Positions 37,622 through 46,308 of a DNA stretch of 64,000 bases are shown piece by piece. The notes below the pieces were generated by a model. That model was not told the DNA's origin. It made no database searches and saw nothing but the letters and a program-made list of their open reading frames with translations. Position 1 is the first letter of the stretch. Each line of letters begins with the position of its first letter. Both the position numbers and the translations under genes were made by a program. The DNA is from CAWDVK01 sp963805715. Its GTDB lineage: Bacteria > Actinomycetota > Actinomycetes > Streptosporangiales > Streptosporangiaceae. Location: the NCBI GenBank assembly GCA_963805715.1, contig CAWDVK010000001.1:133789-197788 (forward strand), read 5' to 3'.

Positions 37622-38778
37622 TGAGCTTTATCGAGAGCGACGAGCGGCGGGCGCTGCGCGCGGCGGTAGCCGACCTGGGCAAGCGGTACGGGTACGCGTA
37701 CTTCATCGAGCGGGCCCGCAGCGGCGGGCACCTGACCGAGCTGTGGCGCGATGCCGGCAAGCTGGGCTTCCTCGGGGTGAACCTGCCTGAGCAGTACGGC
37801 GGCGGCGGAGCCGGCCTGTACGAGCTGGCGATCGTGCTGGAAGAGCTGTCCGCGGCCGGCGCGGGCCTGCTGATGATGGTGGTCTCGCCGGCGATCTGCG
37901 GCACCATCATCGCCAGGTTCGGCACGACCGAGCAGAAGGAGCGCTGGCTGCCGGGCCTGGCGAGCGGCGCACTGATCATGGCCTTCGGCATTACCGAGCC
38001 GGACGCCGGATCGAACTCCCACCGGCTCGCCACCGTTGCCCGGCGGGACGGCGATGACTGGGTGCTGTCCGGCCGGAAGATCTACATTTCCGGTGTCGAC
38101 GAGGCGGATTACGTGCTGATCGTGGGCCGGACCGCGGACGCGCGCACCGGCAAGCTGAAGCCGGCCCTGTTCGCCGTGCCGACGGACGCGCCCGGCTTCA
38201 GCTACCAGCGCATCGAGATGGACCTGATCAGTCCCGACAGCCAGTTCCTGCTGTTCATCGACGACGTCCGGCTGCCCGCTGACGCGCTGGTCGGCGAGCA
38301 GGACGCCGCGCTCATGCAGCTGTTCGCCGGGCTCAACCCCGAGCGGATCATGGCCGCGGCGCTGTCGGTCGGCACCGGCCGGTACGCCCTGAGCCGGGCG
38401 GTCAGCTACGCCAGGGAGCGGATCGTGTGGGACGTGCCGATCGGGGCGCACCAGGGGATCGCGCACCCGCTCGCGCAGGTCAAGATCGAGCTGGAGCTGG
38501 CCAGGCTGATGATGCAGAAGGCGGCCACCCTGTACGACGAGGGCGACGACGCGGGCGCGGGCGAGGCCGCGAACATGGCCAAGTACGCGGCCGCCGAAGC
38601 CAGCGTCCGGTCCGTCGACCAGGCGGTGCAGACGCTCGGCGGCAGCGGCCTGACCAGGGAGTACGGCGTGGCATCGCTGCTGGCCGTGGCCAGGACCAGT
38701 CGCATCGCGCCGGTCAGCCGCGAGATGGTGCTCAACTTCGTCGCGCAGAGCTCGCTCGGCCTGCAGAAGTCCTACTGA
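37621..38778 (+). CDS. Acyl-CoA dehydrogenase
   Basis: A 385-residue flavoprotein. Family signatures are MAFGITEPDAGSNSHRLATV (FAD/substrate loop), GDDWVLSGRKIYISG, the C-terminal QAVQTLGGSGLTREYGVA and YDEGDDAGAGEAANMAKYAA. The glutamate base normally near the C-terminus would fall in the GVASLLAVARTSRIAPVSRE region, where its exact position is not obvious. ATG 37621 shares its A with the preceding TGA. In this operon it would desaturate the acyl-CoA that is next carboxylated (AtuD/LiuB-like role). Confidence 0.93.
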   Translation: MSFIESDERRALRAAVADLGKRYGYAYFIERARSGGHLTELWRDAGKLGFLGVNLPEQYGGGGAGLYELAIVLEELSAAGAGLLMMVVSPAICGTIIARFGTTEQKERWLPGLASGALIMAFGITEPDAGSNSHRLATVARRDGDDWVLSGRKIYISGVDEADYVLIVGRTADARTGKLKPALFAVPTDAPGFSYQRIEMDLISPDSQFLLFIDDVRLPADALVGEQDAALMQLFAGLNPERIMAAALSVGTGRYALSRAVSYARERIVWDVPIGAHQGIAHPLAQVKIELELARLMMQKAATLYDEGDDAGAGEAANMAKYAAAEASVRSVDQAVQTLGGSGLTREYGVASLLAVARTSRIAPVSREMVLNFVAQSSLGLQKSY

Positions 38779-38819
38779 CCGCCACGACACGGCTACTACC
38801 AGACCAGGGGCAGGCTGGC

Positions 38820-39578
38820 GTGACCGAACAGCTCATCCAGTACTCGGCGGACCGGGGCATCGCCCGGCTGGCGCTCGACTCGCCGCACAACCGCAATGCC
38901 CTCTCGGCCGCGCTGCTGGCGCAGCTGGCGCAGGCGCTGGCCACGGCGGCCGCCGATGACGAGGTCCGCGCGGTCGAGCTGACCCACACCGGAACCACCT
39001 TCTGCGCCGGTGCTGACCTGACCGAGGCGCGCGAGGGCGGGATGCAGGCGGGCACGAGCAGGGTTCTTGACCTGCTCCGGGAGATCATCGCCATGCCCAA
39101 GCCAGTCGTGGCCAGCATCGACGGCCACGTGCGGGCGGGCGGCATGGGCCTGGTCGGCGCGTGTGACATCGCGATCGCGGGCCCCGCCTCGACGTTCGCG
39201 TTCTCCGAGGTCCGGCTCGGGCTCGCGCCCGCGATGATCTCGCTGACCACCCTGCCCCGGCTGACGGCGCGGGCGGCCGGGCGCTACTACCTCACCGGGG
39301 AGACCTTCGACGCGGCCGCCGCGGCCCGGATCGGGCTGATCACCGAGGCCGTCGATGACGTCGATGCGGGCACGCTCGCCGTGCTCGACGCGCTGCGCTC
39401 CGCCTCTCCGCAGGGACTGCGCGAGACCAAGCCGCTGCTGACCGCGGGGCTGCTCAGCGCCTTCGATGCCAGCAGCGACGCGCTCGCCGCGCAGTCGGCC
39501 CGGCTGTTCGCCTCCGAGGAGGCGCGCGAGGGCATGCAGGCCTTCCTGGCCAGGCGGCCGCCGCGGTGGGCGGTGTGA
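38820..39578 (+). CDS. Enoyl-CoA hydratase/isomerase family protein
   Basis: A 252-residue crotonase-fold protein from GTG 38820 (GGGGCAGG upstream). Motifs are LDSPHNRNALSAALLAQL, TTFCAGADLTEAREGG (oxyanion hole), VASIDGHVRAGGMGLVGACD (second oxyanion element) and FAFSEVRLGLAPAMISLTTL, with the catalytic Glu equivalent in SEVRLG. In the atu/liu logic this is the glutaconyl-CoA hydratase after carboxylation. It lies 41 bp after the dehydrogenase and overlaps the TetR start. Confidence 0.92.
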   Translation: MTEQLIQYSADRGIARLALDSPHNRNALSAALLAQLAQALATAAADDEVRAVELTHTGTTFCAGADLTEAREGGMQAGTSRVLDLLREIIAMPKPVVASIDGHVRAGGMGLVGACDIAIAGPASTFAFSEVRLGLAPAMISLTTLPRLTARAAGRYYLTGETFDAAAAARIGLITEAVDDVDAGTLAVLDALRSASPQGLRETKPLLTAGLLSAFDASSDALAAQSARLFASEEAREGMQAFLARRPPRWAV

Positions 39579-40228
39579 CCGCGATGCGGGCACCGCTGAA
39601 GTCACCGCATTCGCCGCCGGGACGGGCCGAGCTGCGGGAGCCGCGCCAGGACCGGAGCCGGGCCACCCGCGCGCGGCTGCTCGAATCGGCGGTTACCTGC
39701 CTGTCCGAGCTGGGCTGGGCCGGGGCCACCGTGGCCGTCGTGGCCGAGCGCGCCGGCGTGTCCAGGGGCGCGACCCAGCACTACTTTCCCACCAGGGAGG
39801 ATCTGTTCACTGCCGCCCTGGAGTACATGGCTGAGGTGCGGCTGGCCGAGATCCGCGACGAGGCGGCCAGGATCCCGGCCGGCGGAGCCAGCCGGACGAA
39901 GAACGTCGTCAGCCTGCTGGTCCGGCTGTACACCGGACCGCTGTTCAGGGCCGCGCTGCAGGTGTGGGCGGCGGCGGCCACCAGCCCTGGCCTGCGCGAT
40001 CTGGTGCTCCCGCTGGAGACCAGGTTCGGGCGCGAGGCGCACCGCGCGGCGATCGAGCTGCTGGACGCCGACGAATCGGTGCCCGGCGTGCACGAGGCCG
40101 TGCAGGCGACCCTGGACCTGGCCCGTGGCCTCGGCCTGGCTGACACGCTCGCCGACGACTCCCGGCGGCGGGAGCGCGTCGTCGCCCACTGGGCCGGCCT
40201 GCTCGACTCCGCCATCGCGCGGCGCTGA
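39575..40228 (+). CDS. TetR-family regulator of the acyl-CoA operon
   Basis: A 217-residue protein. GTG 39575 overlaps the hydratase stop (GTGA); ATG 39584 is an alternative. The N-terminal HTH is RATRARLLESAVTCLSELGW through TVAVVAERAGVSRGATQHYF with PTREDLFTAALEY. The C-terminal ligand domain is helical. Being last in the operon, it probably controls the cluster in response to a pathway acyl-CoA (an AtuR/LiuR-like position but a different fold detail). No palindromic operator was located with confidence upstream of the AtuA-like gene. Confidence 0.9.
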   Translation: MTAMRAPLKSPHSPPGRAELREPRQDRSRATRARLLESAVTCLSELGWAGATVAVVAERAGVSRGATQHYFPTREDLFTAALEYMAEVRLAEIRDEAARIPAGGASRTKNVVSLLVRLYTGPLFRAALQVWAAAATSPGLRDLVLPLETRFGREAHRAAIELLDADESVPGVHEAVQATLDLARGLGLADTLADDSRRRERVVAHWAGLLDSAIARR

Positions 40229-40310
40229 CCGCGGCCAGGGCTGGTGCGGGAATTCGATCAGCGCGACGCTGCCCGGGCCCGGCGAAGTTCCTTGGTCCTA
40301 GGATGCCGGT

Positions 40311-40658
40311 GTGAGCGAATCTGGACCGACCGCCGTTGCGGTCACGACGGCCTTCGAGCTGCCGGGCATGACGATCGAGAAGGACCTCGGCGTCGTCTTC
40401 GGGCTCGTCGTGCGCAGCATGGGCATGGTCAAGTCGATGGGCGCCGGCTTTAAGGCGCTCCGGCAGGGCGAGGTGACCCAGTACACCGAGCTGCTGGAGG
40501 ACAGTCGCCGGCACGCGATGGATCGCATGATCGACAACGCCCGGCTGCTCGGCGCCAACGGCGTGGTGGCCATGCGCTTCGACTCCTCGGAACTTGGCCA
40601 GCAGCTGACTGAGATCGTGGCCTACGGCACGGCTGTCGTCGTCCGGCCGACTGGCTGA
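40311..40658 (+). CDS. YbjQ/UPF0145-family protein
   Basis: A 115-residue protein from GTG 40311. Core motifs are FELPGMTIEKDLGVVFGLVV, then ELLEDSRRHAMDRMIDNARL and LGANGVVAMRFDSSELGQQL ending EIVAYGTAVVV. This is the pentameric YbjQ-type heavy-metal-associated fold with no established biochemical role. It probably forms a small unit with the DUF1707 protein 4 bp downstream. Confidence 0.88.
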   Translation: MSESGPTAVAVTTAFELPGMTIEKDLGVVFGLVVRSMGMVKSMGAGFKALRQGEVTQYTELLEDSRRHAMDRMIDNARLLGANGVVAMRFDSSELGQQLTEIVAYGTAVVVRPTG

Positions 40659-40662
40659 GCTG

Positions 40663-41025
40663 GTGTCAGGTCCGCCGCGCGCCGTCGCTGGTGATGGTGA
40701 CCGGGAGCGGCTCATCGGCCTGCTGCGCGAGCATTTCGCGCAGGGCCGGCTCGACGCCGGCGAGCTGGACCGGCGGGTGGGGATTGTCTTGTCCGCCGAG
40801 TTCACCGACCAGGCGGCCGCCGCCGTCGCCGACCTGCCGTCGCTGGCTACCCCGGGCTCACGCCGCAGGCTCCGCCGGCGCGGTTATGCCCAGGCGGCCA
40901 GGCCCGGGCCCGGCTGGGTGCCGACCCGGGAGCGATTTCGCGACCCGACCTCGAAGGTGATCATGCGCGTGTGGGTCGATCCGGCTGATCAGAGCCGCCA
41001 CTACCTCCCCGACGACGAGGCCTGA
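40663..41025 (+). CDS. DUF1707 (SHOCT-like) protein
   Basis: A 120-residue protein. The N-terminal DUF1707 element is GDGDRERLIGLLREHFAQGR through LDAGELDRRVGIVLSAEFTD. A basic linker follows (GSRRRLRRRGYAQAARPG), then a short C-terminal segment ending MRVWVDPADQSRHYLPDDEA. DUF1707 proteins are common in actinomycetes and uncharacterised. The last 65 bp overlap, tail to tail, the end of the convergent secreted-protein gene. Confidence 0.85.
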   Translation: MSGPPRAVAGDGDRERLIGLLREHFAQGRLDAGELDRRVGIVLSAEFTDQAAAAVADLPSLATPGSRRRLRRRGYAQAARPGPGWVPTRERFRDPTSKVIMRVWVDPADQSRHYLPDDEA

Positions 41026-42832
41026 GGGCACCTGGAGGTTGCCCTGGTCCGCGGAACCCGCGGTCGACCTGATGCAGCGGGATGGCCATGTCCGGTGTCC
41101 ACGCCGGGAGGCCGAAGATGCGCTGTGCGGTCCGCAGCGGGACGTAATAGATGGCGCCGCCGGAAGCCAGGTGATCGGAGTTTCCCAGGAACTCGGCTGA
41201 CCAGTCGGCGCTCACCGGGTCGGTGAAGGTCTTCGTGAAGTAACCGCTGGAGGTCGTCCTGACCTTGGCGATGTAATACCAGATCCTGCTGCCCTTGGGC
41301 TTCAGGATGATCAGCACCTGTTGCCTGGCGTAGTCGGCCCAGGAGCGCAGGTGCTGCTGCAGCCTGCCGCTCACGGTCAGCTTCCCGCCCGGTGCCACAG
41401 ATCGCGGCGTAACCGTGAGGGAGATGATCCTCGTTTCGTATTTCCAGGCATGTGCCGCGGCGCTGACTGTCTGCTCGAAGCTGCTGGTGCCTTTGTACTC
41501 CGCCCGGTAGTAGGCGCCGGACAGCCGGGCCAGGATCGTGTTCGAGGACGAGAAGTACTGATCGTCACTGCCGGTACACGATGCTGGCACGTCCTTGGCG
41601 GTGAAGGCGAGCGGAGCGAGGTTCGTCCACGGGCCGCCGGCGGTCCTGGCGTACTGAAGCTCGAACCCTGAGCCGGGCAGGCCGTAGCCGGACACCCCAA
41701 CCTGCACGCAGCCGCTGGTGTCGATGTAACCGAACGGGGTCAGCGTGGCCGCGAAGGAACTGACCTTCATCGGCGCCGCGACGTGCACGGTGCCGGTGAC
41801 GGTCGCGGACTGATCGAGCAGCGGAGTGGCCGGCACCTGAACTGACCACGGGACGCTGTCGGTGCCCGGGCTGAAGTTGCTGATGGTGTAGGTGAAGGAA
41901 CCGGTGGAACCGGTCGTGAGGACAGGGACAGCATCGGTGCCGACGGTGACCTGAACGGTACTCCGGGCGGGCAGCGGCACGAGCTTGCCGCCGTCGTTGT
42001 AGCTGGCTGTCCCGGAGAAGGTCATGGTGCCCTGGTAGTCCAGGTCAGCCGGGGGAGAGGTGGTCATGCTGACCGCTGTCGCATCCTGCGACACGCTCAC
42101 GGGCAGCGAGACCGGTGCCGGATCGCTCGCCATGGCGGAGTCGGCGTTCACCACTACCTGGTAGCTGTCCGACGGGTTCAGGGTTGCCGTGCCTGAGTAG
42201 CTGCCGTCAGCGGCCGTCGTTCCGAGCGAGGCTGACGTGCTCGCCGTCAGATCATCGAGCGAGACCGGCTCGCCGGGGATGCCGGTGGGCGCCGTGCCGC
42301 CCGGAGCGACCCCCGTCAGGTTCCCGGATATCGTGGCGGTCTGGTCACCGTAGCTGATAGCCGTCGCGCTGGCCGTGACCGCAGGCGCTGTATAGACGAA
42401 GGCGAGTGTGGCGCCGCTAGCCGGAACTAGGCCGTTATCCGTATCAGCGGAGCTGTCCGTGGCGTCCACGGTCATCGTGTAGGTGCCCGGAGCCAGATCG
42501 CCGGGGGCCGTGCCCTCGATCATCGGGTTCTGCATGGTCACGGCCTGAACAGAGGTCGGGCCTGAGGCCGGGTAGGTCCAGTCAGTGACGGGCACGTCGT
42601 AGACGTCCGCATTCGATGCGTTGTACAGGTGCACCGTCAGGCTGGTGATGTAGGCACTGTTGGCATCGTTCACGTCGACCGTCAGCAGAGCGGGGTTCCC
42701 GCCGGTCGGGCTGACCGAGGCGATGGTGATGTTGCCGTCATCCGCGCTGGCCGCGACTGGGAAGGCCACAGCCGCCAGCAGGGCGGCGGACACACTCAGC
42801 AGAGCGCCGGGCAGGAGGCAGCATCGCCGCAT
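40961..42832 (-). CDS. Large secreted protein with tandem Ig-like/beta domains
   Basis: A 623-residue protein from ATG 42832. It has a signal peptide (MRRCCLLPGALLSVSAALLA then FPVAASA) followed by a run of beta-rich modules. Thr/Ser/Asp-rich strands such as TVDVNDANSAYITSLTVHLY, SYGDQTATISGNLTGVAPGG and LSVTVSQDATAV-like stretches recall bacterial Ig-like folds. A C-terminal part has ISLTVTPRSVAPGGKLTVSG and LIILKPKGSRIWYYIAKVRT. No sortase motif or membrane anchor. It is probably an extracellular adhesive or structural protein. The last about 30 residues are read antisense through the DUF1707 gene and may be an artefact of a lost stop. Confidence 0.8.
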   Translation of the reverse strand: MRRCCLLPGALLSVSAALLAAVAFPVAASADDGNITIASVSPTGGNPALLTVDVNDANSAYITSLTVHLYNASNADVYDVPVTDWTYPASGPTSVQAVTMQNPMIEGTAPGDLAPGTYTMTVDATDSSADTDNGLVPASGATLAFVYTAPAVTASATAISYGDQTATISGNLTGVAPGGTAPTGIPGEPVSLDDLTASTSASLGTTAADGSYSGTATLNPSDSYQVVVNADSAMASDPAPVSLPVSVSQDATAVSMTTSPPADLDYQGTMTFSGTASYNDGGKLVPLPARSTVQVTVGTDAVPVLTTGSTGSFTYTISNFSPGTDSVPWSVQVPATPLLDQSATVTGTVHVAAPMKVSSFAATLTPFGYIDTSGCVQVGVSGYGLPGSGFELQYARTAGGPWTNLAPLAFTAKDVPASCTGSDDQYFSSSNTILARLSGAYYRAEYKGTSSFEQTVSAAAHAWKYETRIISLTVTPRSVAPGGKLTVSGRLQQHLRSWADYARQQVLIILKPKGSRIWYYIAKVRTTSSGYFTKTFTDPVSADWSAEFLGNSDHLASGGAIYYVPLRTAQRIFGLPAWTPDMAIPLHQVDRGFRGPGQPPGALRPRRRGGSGGSDQPDRPTRA

Positions 42833-42966
42833 GGCGCCAGGCTGAGACACGTCCTCGCGCCTCCCTGGTGAAGTCGCCGGTGGTCCGTAAACGATAACTT
42901 TGGGCGCTCCGGTCAGGTAGGGGCCCCCGTTAGATCTATATAACAATTCGAACTAGGCTCAGCCGG

Positions 42967-43292
42967 ATGAGCGGTGAAGAGGATCTTAGCCCGCTGCGGG
43001 ACCGCTGCACGAGGTTCTTGGCTGGTCACGGCCGGGTTACCGCGCAGGACCTGCTGGCGACGATCCCCGGCGACAGCTCGCTTGACCGCTACGGCAGCGG
43101 CGGTGTCGTCGCCGACCTCGAGACCAGGATCGCGCAACTGCTCGGCAAGCAGGCCGCCGTCTACCTGCCGAGCGGCACGATGGCGCAGCAGTGGGCGTGC
43201 AGCGGGTGGAGCTCTCGGTAGGCGACGCGACCTGCGCGCTGTCCGCCGCCGAGGTGGCGGACATGATCGCGGTGTTCACCCGGGCGGCATAG
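42967..43292 (+). pseudogene. Threonine aldolase (beta-eliminating lyase) remnant with internal deletion
   Basis: The start (ATG 42967) reads 78 residues of the family N-terminus (DSSLDRYGSGGVVADLETRI, AAVYLPSGTMAQQWA). Then, one frame off and without a gap, comes the last 31 residues (VQRVELSVGDATCALSAAEV through ADMIAVFTRAA) to the TAG at 43290. The PLP-lysine and the whole central domain (over 200 residues) are missing. The junction is near 43195. Intact enzymes cleave threonine to glycine and acetaldehyde. This copy cannot. Confidence 0.8.
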
Positions 43293-43365
43293 CCAGGGCG
43301 CTAAGCGGCACCTGGCCGCTAGCCGGCGGGCACGCCGCCGCAGTGGCCGGTCGCGGGGCAGCCGG

Positions 43366-43812
43366 TCAGGCCCGGCGGGTGGCCAGGAACACCGGAATCT
43401 GCCGGTCGGTCTTCTCCTGGTACTCGGCGTAGGGCGGGTAAGCCTTGACGGCCCGCTCCCACCATCGGGCCCGTTCCTCGCCGCTCAGCTCGCGCACGTG
43501 CGCGTCGAACGGCTCAGGGCCGTCCTGGATCATCACCGCATCCGGATCGGCCTGCAGGTTGTAGTACCAGACCGGGTGCTCGGGAGCGCCGCCCTTCGAG
43601 GCGACCAGCGCGTACTCGCCGTCGTGCTCCACCCGCATGAGCGCCCACTTGCGGATCTTCCCGCTCTTGCTGCCCCGGCTGGTGACGATGATGACAGGCA
43701 GGCCGGTGTCGCCAAGAGTGTTCGCGCGCTGGCCGCCGGACGCCTCGTACTCCGCGACCTGATCGCGGACCCACTTAGCCGTACTCGGTACGTACTCGCC
43801 TTCCAGAGTCAT
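43366..43812 (-). CDS. Ddn-type deazaflavin (F420)-dependent nitroreductase family protein
   Basis: A 148-residue protein. Motifs of the Ddn/FGD-like split barrel are GLPVIIVTSRGSKSGKIRKW with ALMRVEHDGEYALVASKGGA, EHPVWYYNLQADP and ERARWWERAVKAYPPYAEYQ. The family reduces quinones and nitro-compounds with F420H2 (Mtb Ddn activates pretomanid). Cytoplasmic or membrane-associated. ATG 43812 is the natural start; the 770 bp above it hold no clear gene. Confidence 0.92.
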   Translation of the reverse strand: MTLEGEYVPSTAKWVRDQVAEYEASGGQRANTLGDTGLPVIIVTSRGSKSGKIRKWALMRVEHDGEYALVASKGGAPEHPVWYYNLQADPDAVMIQDGPEPFDAHVRELSGEERARWWERAVKAYPPYAEYQEKTDRQIPVFLATRRA

Positions 43813-44585
43813 GACTCAAAGCCTACGATCCGGCGAGGCCGCCCGGCCGCCGGCGCCGGCTCCCCCGCTGGCCAGAAACCGTCCGTCAGAGCCGCCAGAG
43901 CCCCAGCGCCAGGCCGGTGCAGATCCGCCCGGGCCCTCAATGGGCCGCTGATCGTGATGACCGGCGCGTCCTGACAGCTCAGGGACGCAGAGCCTGGTGA
44001 TGGGTGCGAGCACGCCCCTCGTGTCCCTTGGCAAACTCCGGCCTCATGGAGGGCTGAGTCCGCTAGCATGCCGACAGCTAGTAGCGTACGAACGCCCGCT
44101 GGCGGCGCAGGGTCTCGCCCTGACCACGCCCGGCTGACTGTACGAACTGGCTCTTAACCACATGCGCGGGCGCGCTGCGGCACCTGGATCGCCTGGGGGC
44201 AGGCGGCCTGCGAGACGGCGAGCTCCGGGGCAATTAGTCCCCCCGCAGAAACATGTCGCAGCCCGTTTCCTGACTTCGGCCACGATCTGGCCCTGGTCAT
44301 TTCTGCGGGTCGCTGACTTGCGGGTTCGCTGTTGGTGCTCGCTGAAGTTGCGCACTAGGCGCGGGCCTAGGCTGGGCCGATATCGCCGTATCTTCGGACG
44401 GTGAGACCACGTCGGGCGCGACGGCCGTGCAGATCGTCCATTCGCCCTGGGCTCGCGGGATATGAGCACGTCGGGTCAGCTCATGACGAGGTGGAGGCCG
44501 CCGAGGCGCTCGGCATGTCCCGGCAGCCACCTACTGGAAGATCCGCGAACTCGGGGATCGTCGCCCCGGCGGGTGCTGACCAGGC
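43813..44585. other. 773-bp gene-poor stretch, probably decayed coding DNA
   Basis: No convincing complete gene on either strand. Open frames here have scrambled composition. The right part (44480-44570) has a broken Fis-like HTH (listed separately). No tRNA fold or strong hairpin was found. Confidence 0.6.
44485..44580 (+). pseudogene. Possible Fis-type HTH remnant
   Basis: One frame reads EVEAAEALGMSR. Two bases over, the next frame reads ATYWKIRELG, and the first frame resumes with GIVAPAGADQ. Joined, these give the C-terminal Fis-type HTH typical of sigma-54-style regulators (ALGMSRATYWKIRELGIV). Two frame changes within 40 bp mark it as decayed. Weak, because only about 30 residues are recognisable. 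Confidence 0.3.
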
Positions 44586-44873
44586 TCAGGTTCGGGCAGA
44601 TGCGGAGCGAGCGACAGTGAGGTACCAGTAGCCACCCGCGAGGTTCAGCGTCCCAAGAACCAGGAAGAAGGCTGCCCATCCGTAGACGCGGTAGGAGAGG
44701 CACACGACGCCTGCGGCGGCCGCGACACTGCCACCGGCAATACGCCCGACCCCGAAGACGCGGAGGTGGCGGTACTCATATGGCACGATCAGGCGTTGCA
44801 TGCCGGGTCGCGGGGGAGATGCCCACCACCCGCGCAGGCCTTTCGCGGCGGTGCTGTCGTTGGCTGCGTTCAT
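44586..44873 (-). CDS. Small membrane protein of unknown function
   Basis: A 95-residue protein. Residues 28-48 (LIVPYEYRHLRVFGVGRIAG) lead into two membrane helices (GGSVAAAAGVVCLSYRVYGW and AAFFLVLGTLNLAGGYWYLT). I recognise no family. Upstream on the same strand is an AT-rich segment containing TATCAAAG and TGATATCA (44925-44942), which looks like a promoter/operator region. ATG 44873 is the first start after it. Confidence 0.75.
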   Translation of the reverse strand: MNAANDSTAAKGLRGWWASPPRPGMQRLIVPYEYRHLRVFGVGRIAGGSVAAAAGVVCLSYRVYGWAAFFLVLGTLNLAGGYWYLTVARSASART

Positions 44874-44921
44874 CGGGATGCCTCCTGTGAGGCTGTGGTG
44901 TCGGCCACCCGATCACCTGAA

Positions 44922-44942
44922 AATATGATATCACTTTGATAC
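44922..44942. promoter_or_regulatory. AT-rich operator-like element upstream of the small membrane protein
   Basis: ATATGATATCACTTTGATAC holds two TGATA units 11 bp apart and a TGATATCA palindrome. It is the only A/T-rich spot in the area and lies about 50 bp above the ATG at 44873. The rest of 44943-45342 holds no gene that I can support. Confidence 0.4.
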
Positions 44943-45342
44943 CCTTGCTTGTCAACGGTGGCAGTCCCAACGGGCCGACTGGCGGACGGCGCGTCGGTCC
45001 GGGCGACCTACCCGGCGGCGATGCGCTCGTCCTCGCGGATCAGGTACACGCACGCGTTGATGAGCGCCCGCACAAAACGGCCATTGTGTCGAGGTGGCCG
45101 AGGCCCGAAGCCGGCCACCCGCTCGCGCTCAGCGCCCATCGCTACTCCCGGCGATCTCAGTCGCATCAGACGCCCCTGTTGCGGCCTACGATGCACCATG
45201 CCGGATCTGGCCCGGCGGCCGGCGCCGCGGAACTGCCATCGGCGGGCGATGGCGGGCTGGGCGCGACGCGCTGGCCGAGCGGGGCACGACGGCCGGAGGT
45301 GCGGCCATGGCGGAACGTGGCGCGATGTCGGGAGGTGACGCG

Positions 45343-46167
45343 ATGACCGAGCTGATCAGCAGCGCGGCGAATCCGCTGATCAAGCGCGCCCGCCTGCTGG
45401 CTGACCGCCGGCACCGGCGGCGCGAGGGCGCCTTCGTCGTGCAGGGCATCCAGCCGGTCTCGCAGGCCGTGGCGGCCGGCGCCGACATCGAGGCCCTGAT
45501 CGTCGCGCCTGACCTGCTCCGTCAGCCCGCTGCCGCGGCCATGGTGCGGCAGCAGGAGGAGGGCGGAACCAGGGTGGCCAGGATCACCGGCGAGCTGTTC
45601 GGCCGCATGGCCGGCCGCGACGGCCCGACGGGCCTCGCGGCCATCGTCAGGGCCAGCCCGGCCGCGCTGGCGGATCTGCGCGTCGAGCCGGGCTCGCTGT
45701 TCGTCGCGCTGCACGAGATCGGTAATCCCGGCAATCTCGGCACCATCATCCGGACGGCGGACGCGGCCGGCGCGGCGGGAGTGATCCTGGTCGGCCCGAG
45801 TACCGATCCCTATGACCCGGCCGCGGTGAAGGCGAGCATGGGGGCGCTGTTCAGCGTGCCGGTCGCGCGCGCGGCCACGGCCGGTGAGCTGACGGAGTGG
45901 GCAGCCGCCCGTGGCGTCTGCATGGCCGTGACGTCCGCGCGCGGCTCGCGCCCGCTCTGGGCGGCGGAACTGCCGCTGCCGCTGGTGATCCTGCTCGGCA
46001 GCGAGGGGGCCGGCCTGCCCGAGGACCTGCTCAGCCAGGGTGAGCTGCAGCTGCGCATCCCGATGACGGGCACGGCCGAGTCGCTGAACCTGGCCGTGGC
46101 GGCCGGGATCCTGCTCTACGAGGTCCGGCGCAGGACCGGGATCCCGGCGACGCCGCAGTCCGGCTGA
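45343..46167 (+). CDS. SpoU/TrmH-family 2'-O-ribose RNA methyltransferase
   Basis: A 274-residue protein from ATG 45343 (GGAGG six bases upstream). An N-terminal substrate-binding domain (ISSAANPLIKRARLLADRRH, EGAFVVQGIQPVSQAVAAG) is followed by the SPOUT domain with motif 1 ALHEIGNPGNLGTIIRTADA, motif 2 ILLGSEGAGLPEDLL and motif 3 IPMTGTAESLNLAVAAGILL. It uses SAM bound in the trefoil knot to methylate rRNA or tRNA ribose; the target is not evident. The TGA lies in a 22-bp tandem repeat. Confidence 0.93.
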   Translation: MTELISSAANPLIKRARLLADRRHRRREGAFVVQGIQPVSQAVAAGADIEALIVAPDLLRQPAAAAMVRQQEEGGTRVARITGELFGRMAGRDGPTGLAAIVRASPAALADLRVEPGSLFVALHEIGNPGNLGTIIRTADAAGAAGVILVGPSTDPYDPAAVKASMGALFSVPVARAATAGELTEWAAARGVCMAVTSARGSRPLWAAELPLPLVILLGSEGAGLPEDLLSQGELQLRIPMTGTAESLNLAVAAGILLYEVRRRTGIPATPQSG

Positions 46168-46201
46168 TTCGCTGCCGCCGTCCGGCTGACTCGCTGCCGC
46201 C
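46158..46201. repeat. 22-bp tandem repeat (2 copies plus a partial) across a stop codon
   Basis: GTCCGGCTGATTCGCTGCCGCC at 46158 and, with one change, at 46180, followed by a partial GTCCGG. The first copy contains the TGA stop of the methyltransferase gene (46165-46167). Confidence 0.85.
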
Positions 46202-46308
46202 GTCCGGTCAGCCCCGGCCGGGCGCTCAGTGCGCACTGGACCGGGCTCGTCCCTTTCGTTCAGGATCAGGTCATACGCTCGGCTCGATGACGTGCGAAAG
46301 GTGGTGCG

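Noticed and set aside
40961..41060. C-terminal residues of the secreted protein as a real domain
   Set aside because: They are read antisense through the DUF1707 gene and have shadow composition; the real end may be earlier.
45008..45199. Small leftward frame ending in ALINACVYLIREDERIAAG
   Set aside because: The final 25 residues look protein-like but no family or start signal could be given; not listed as a gene.
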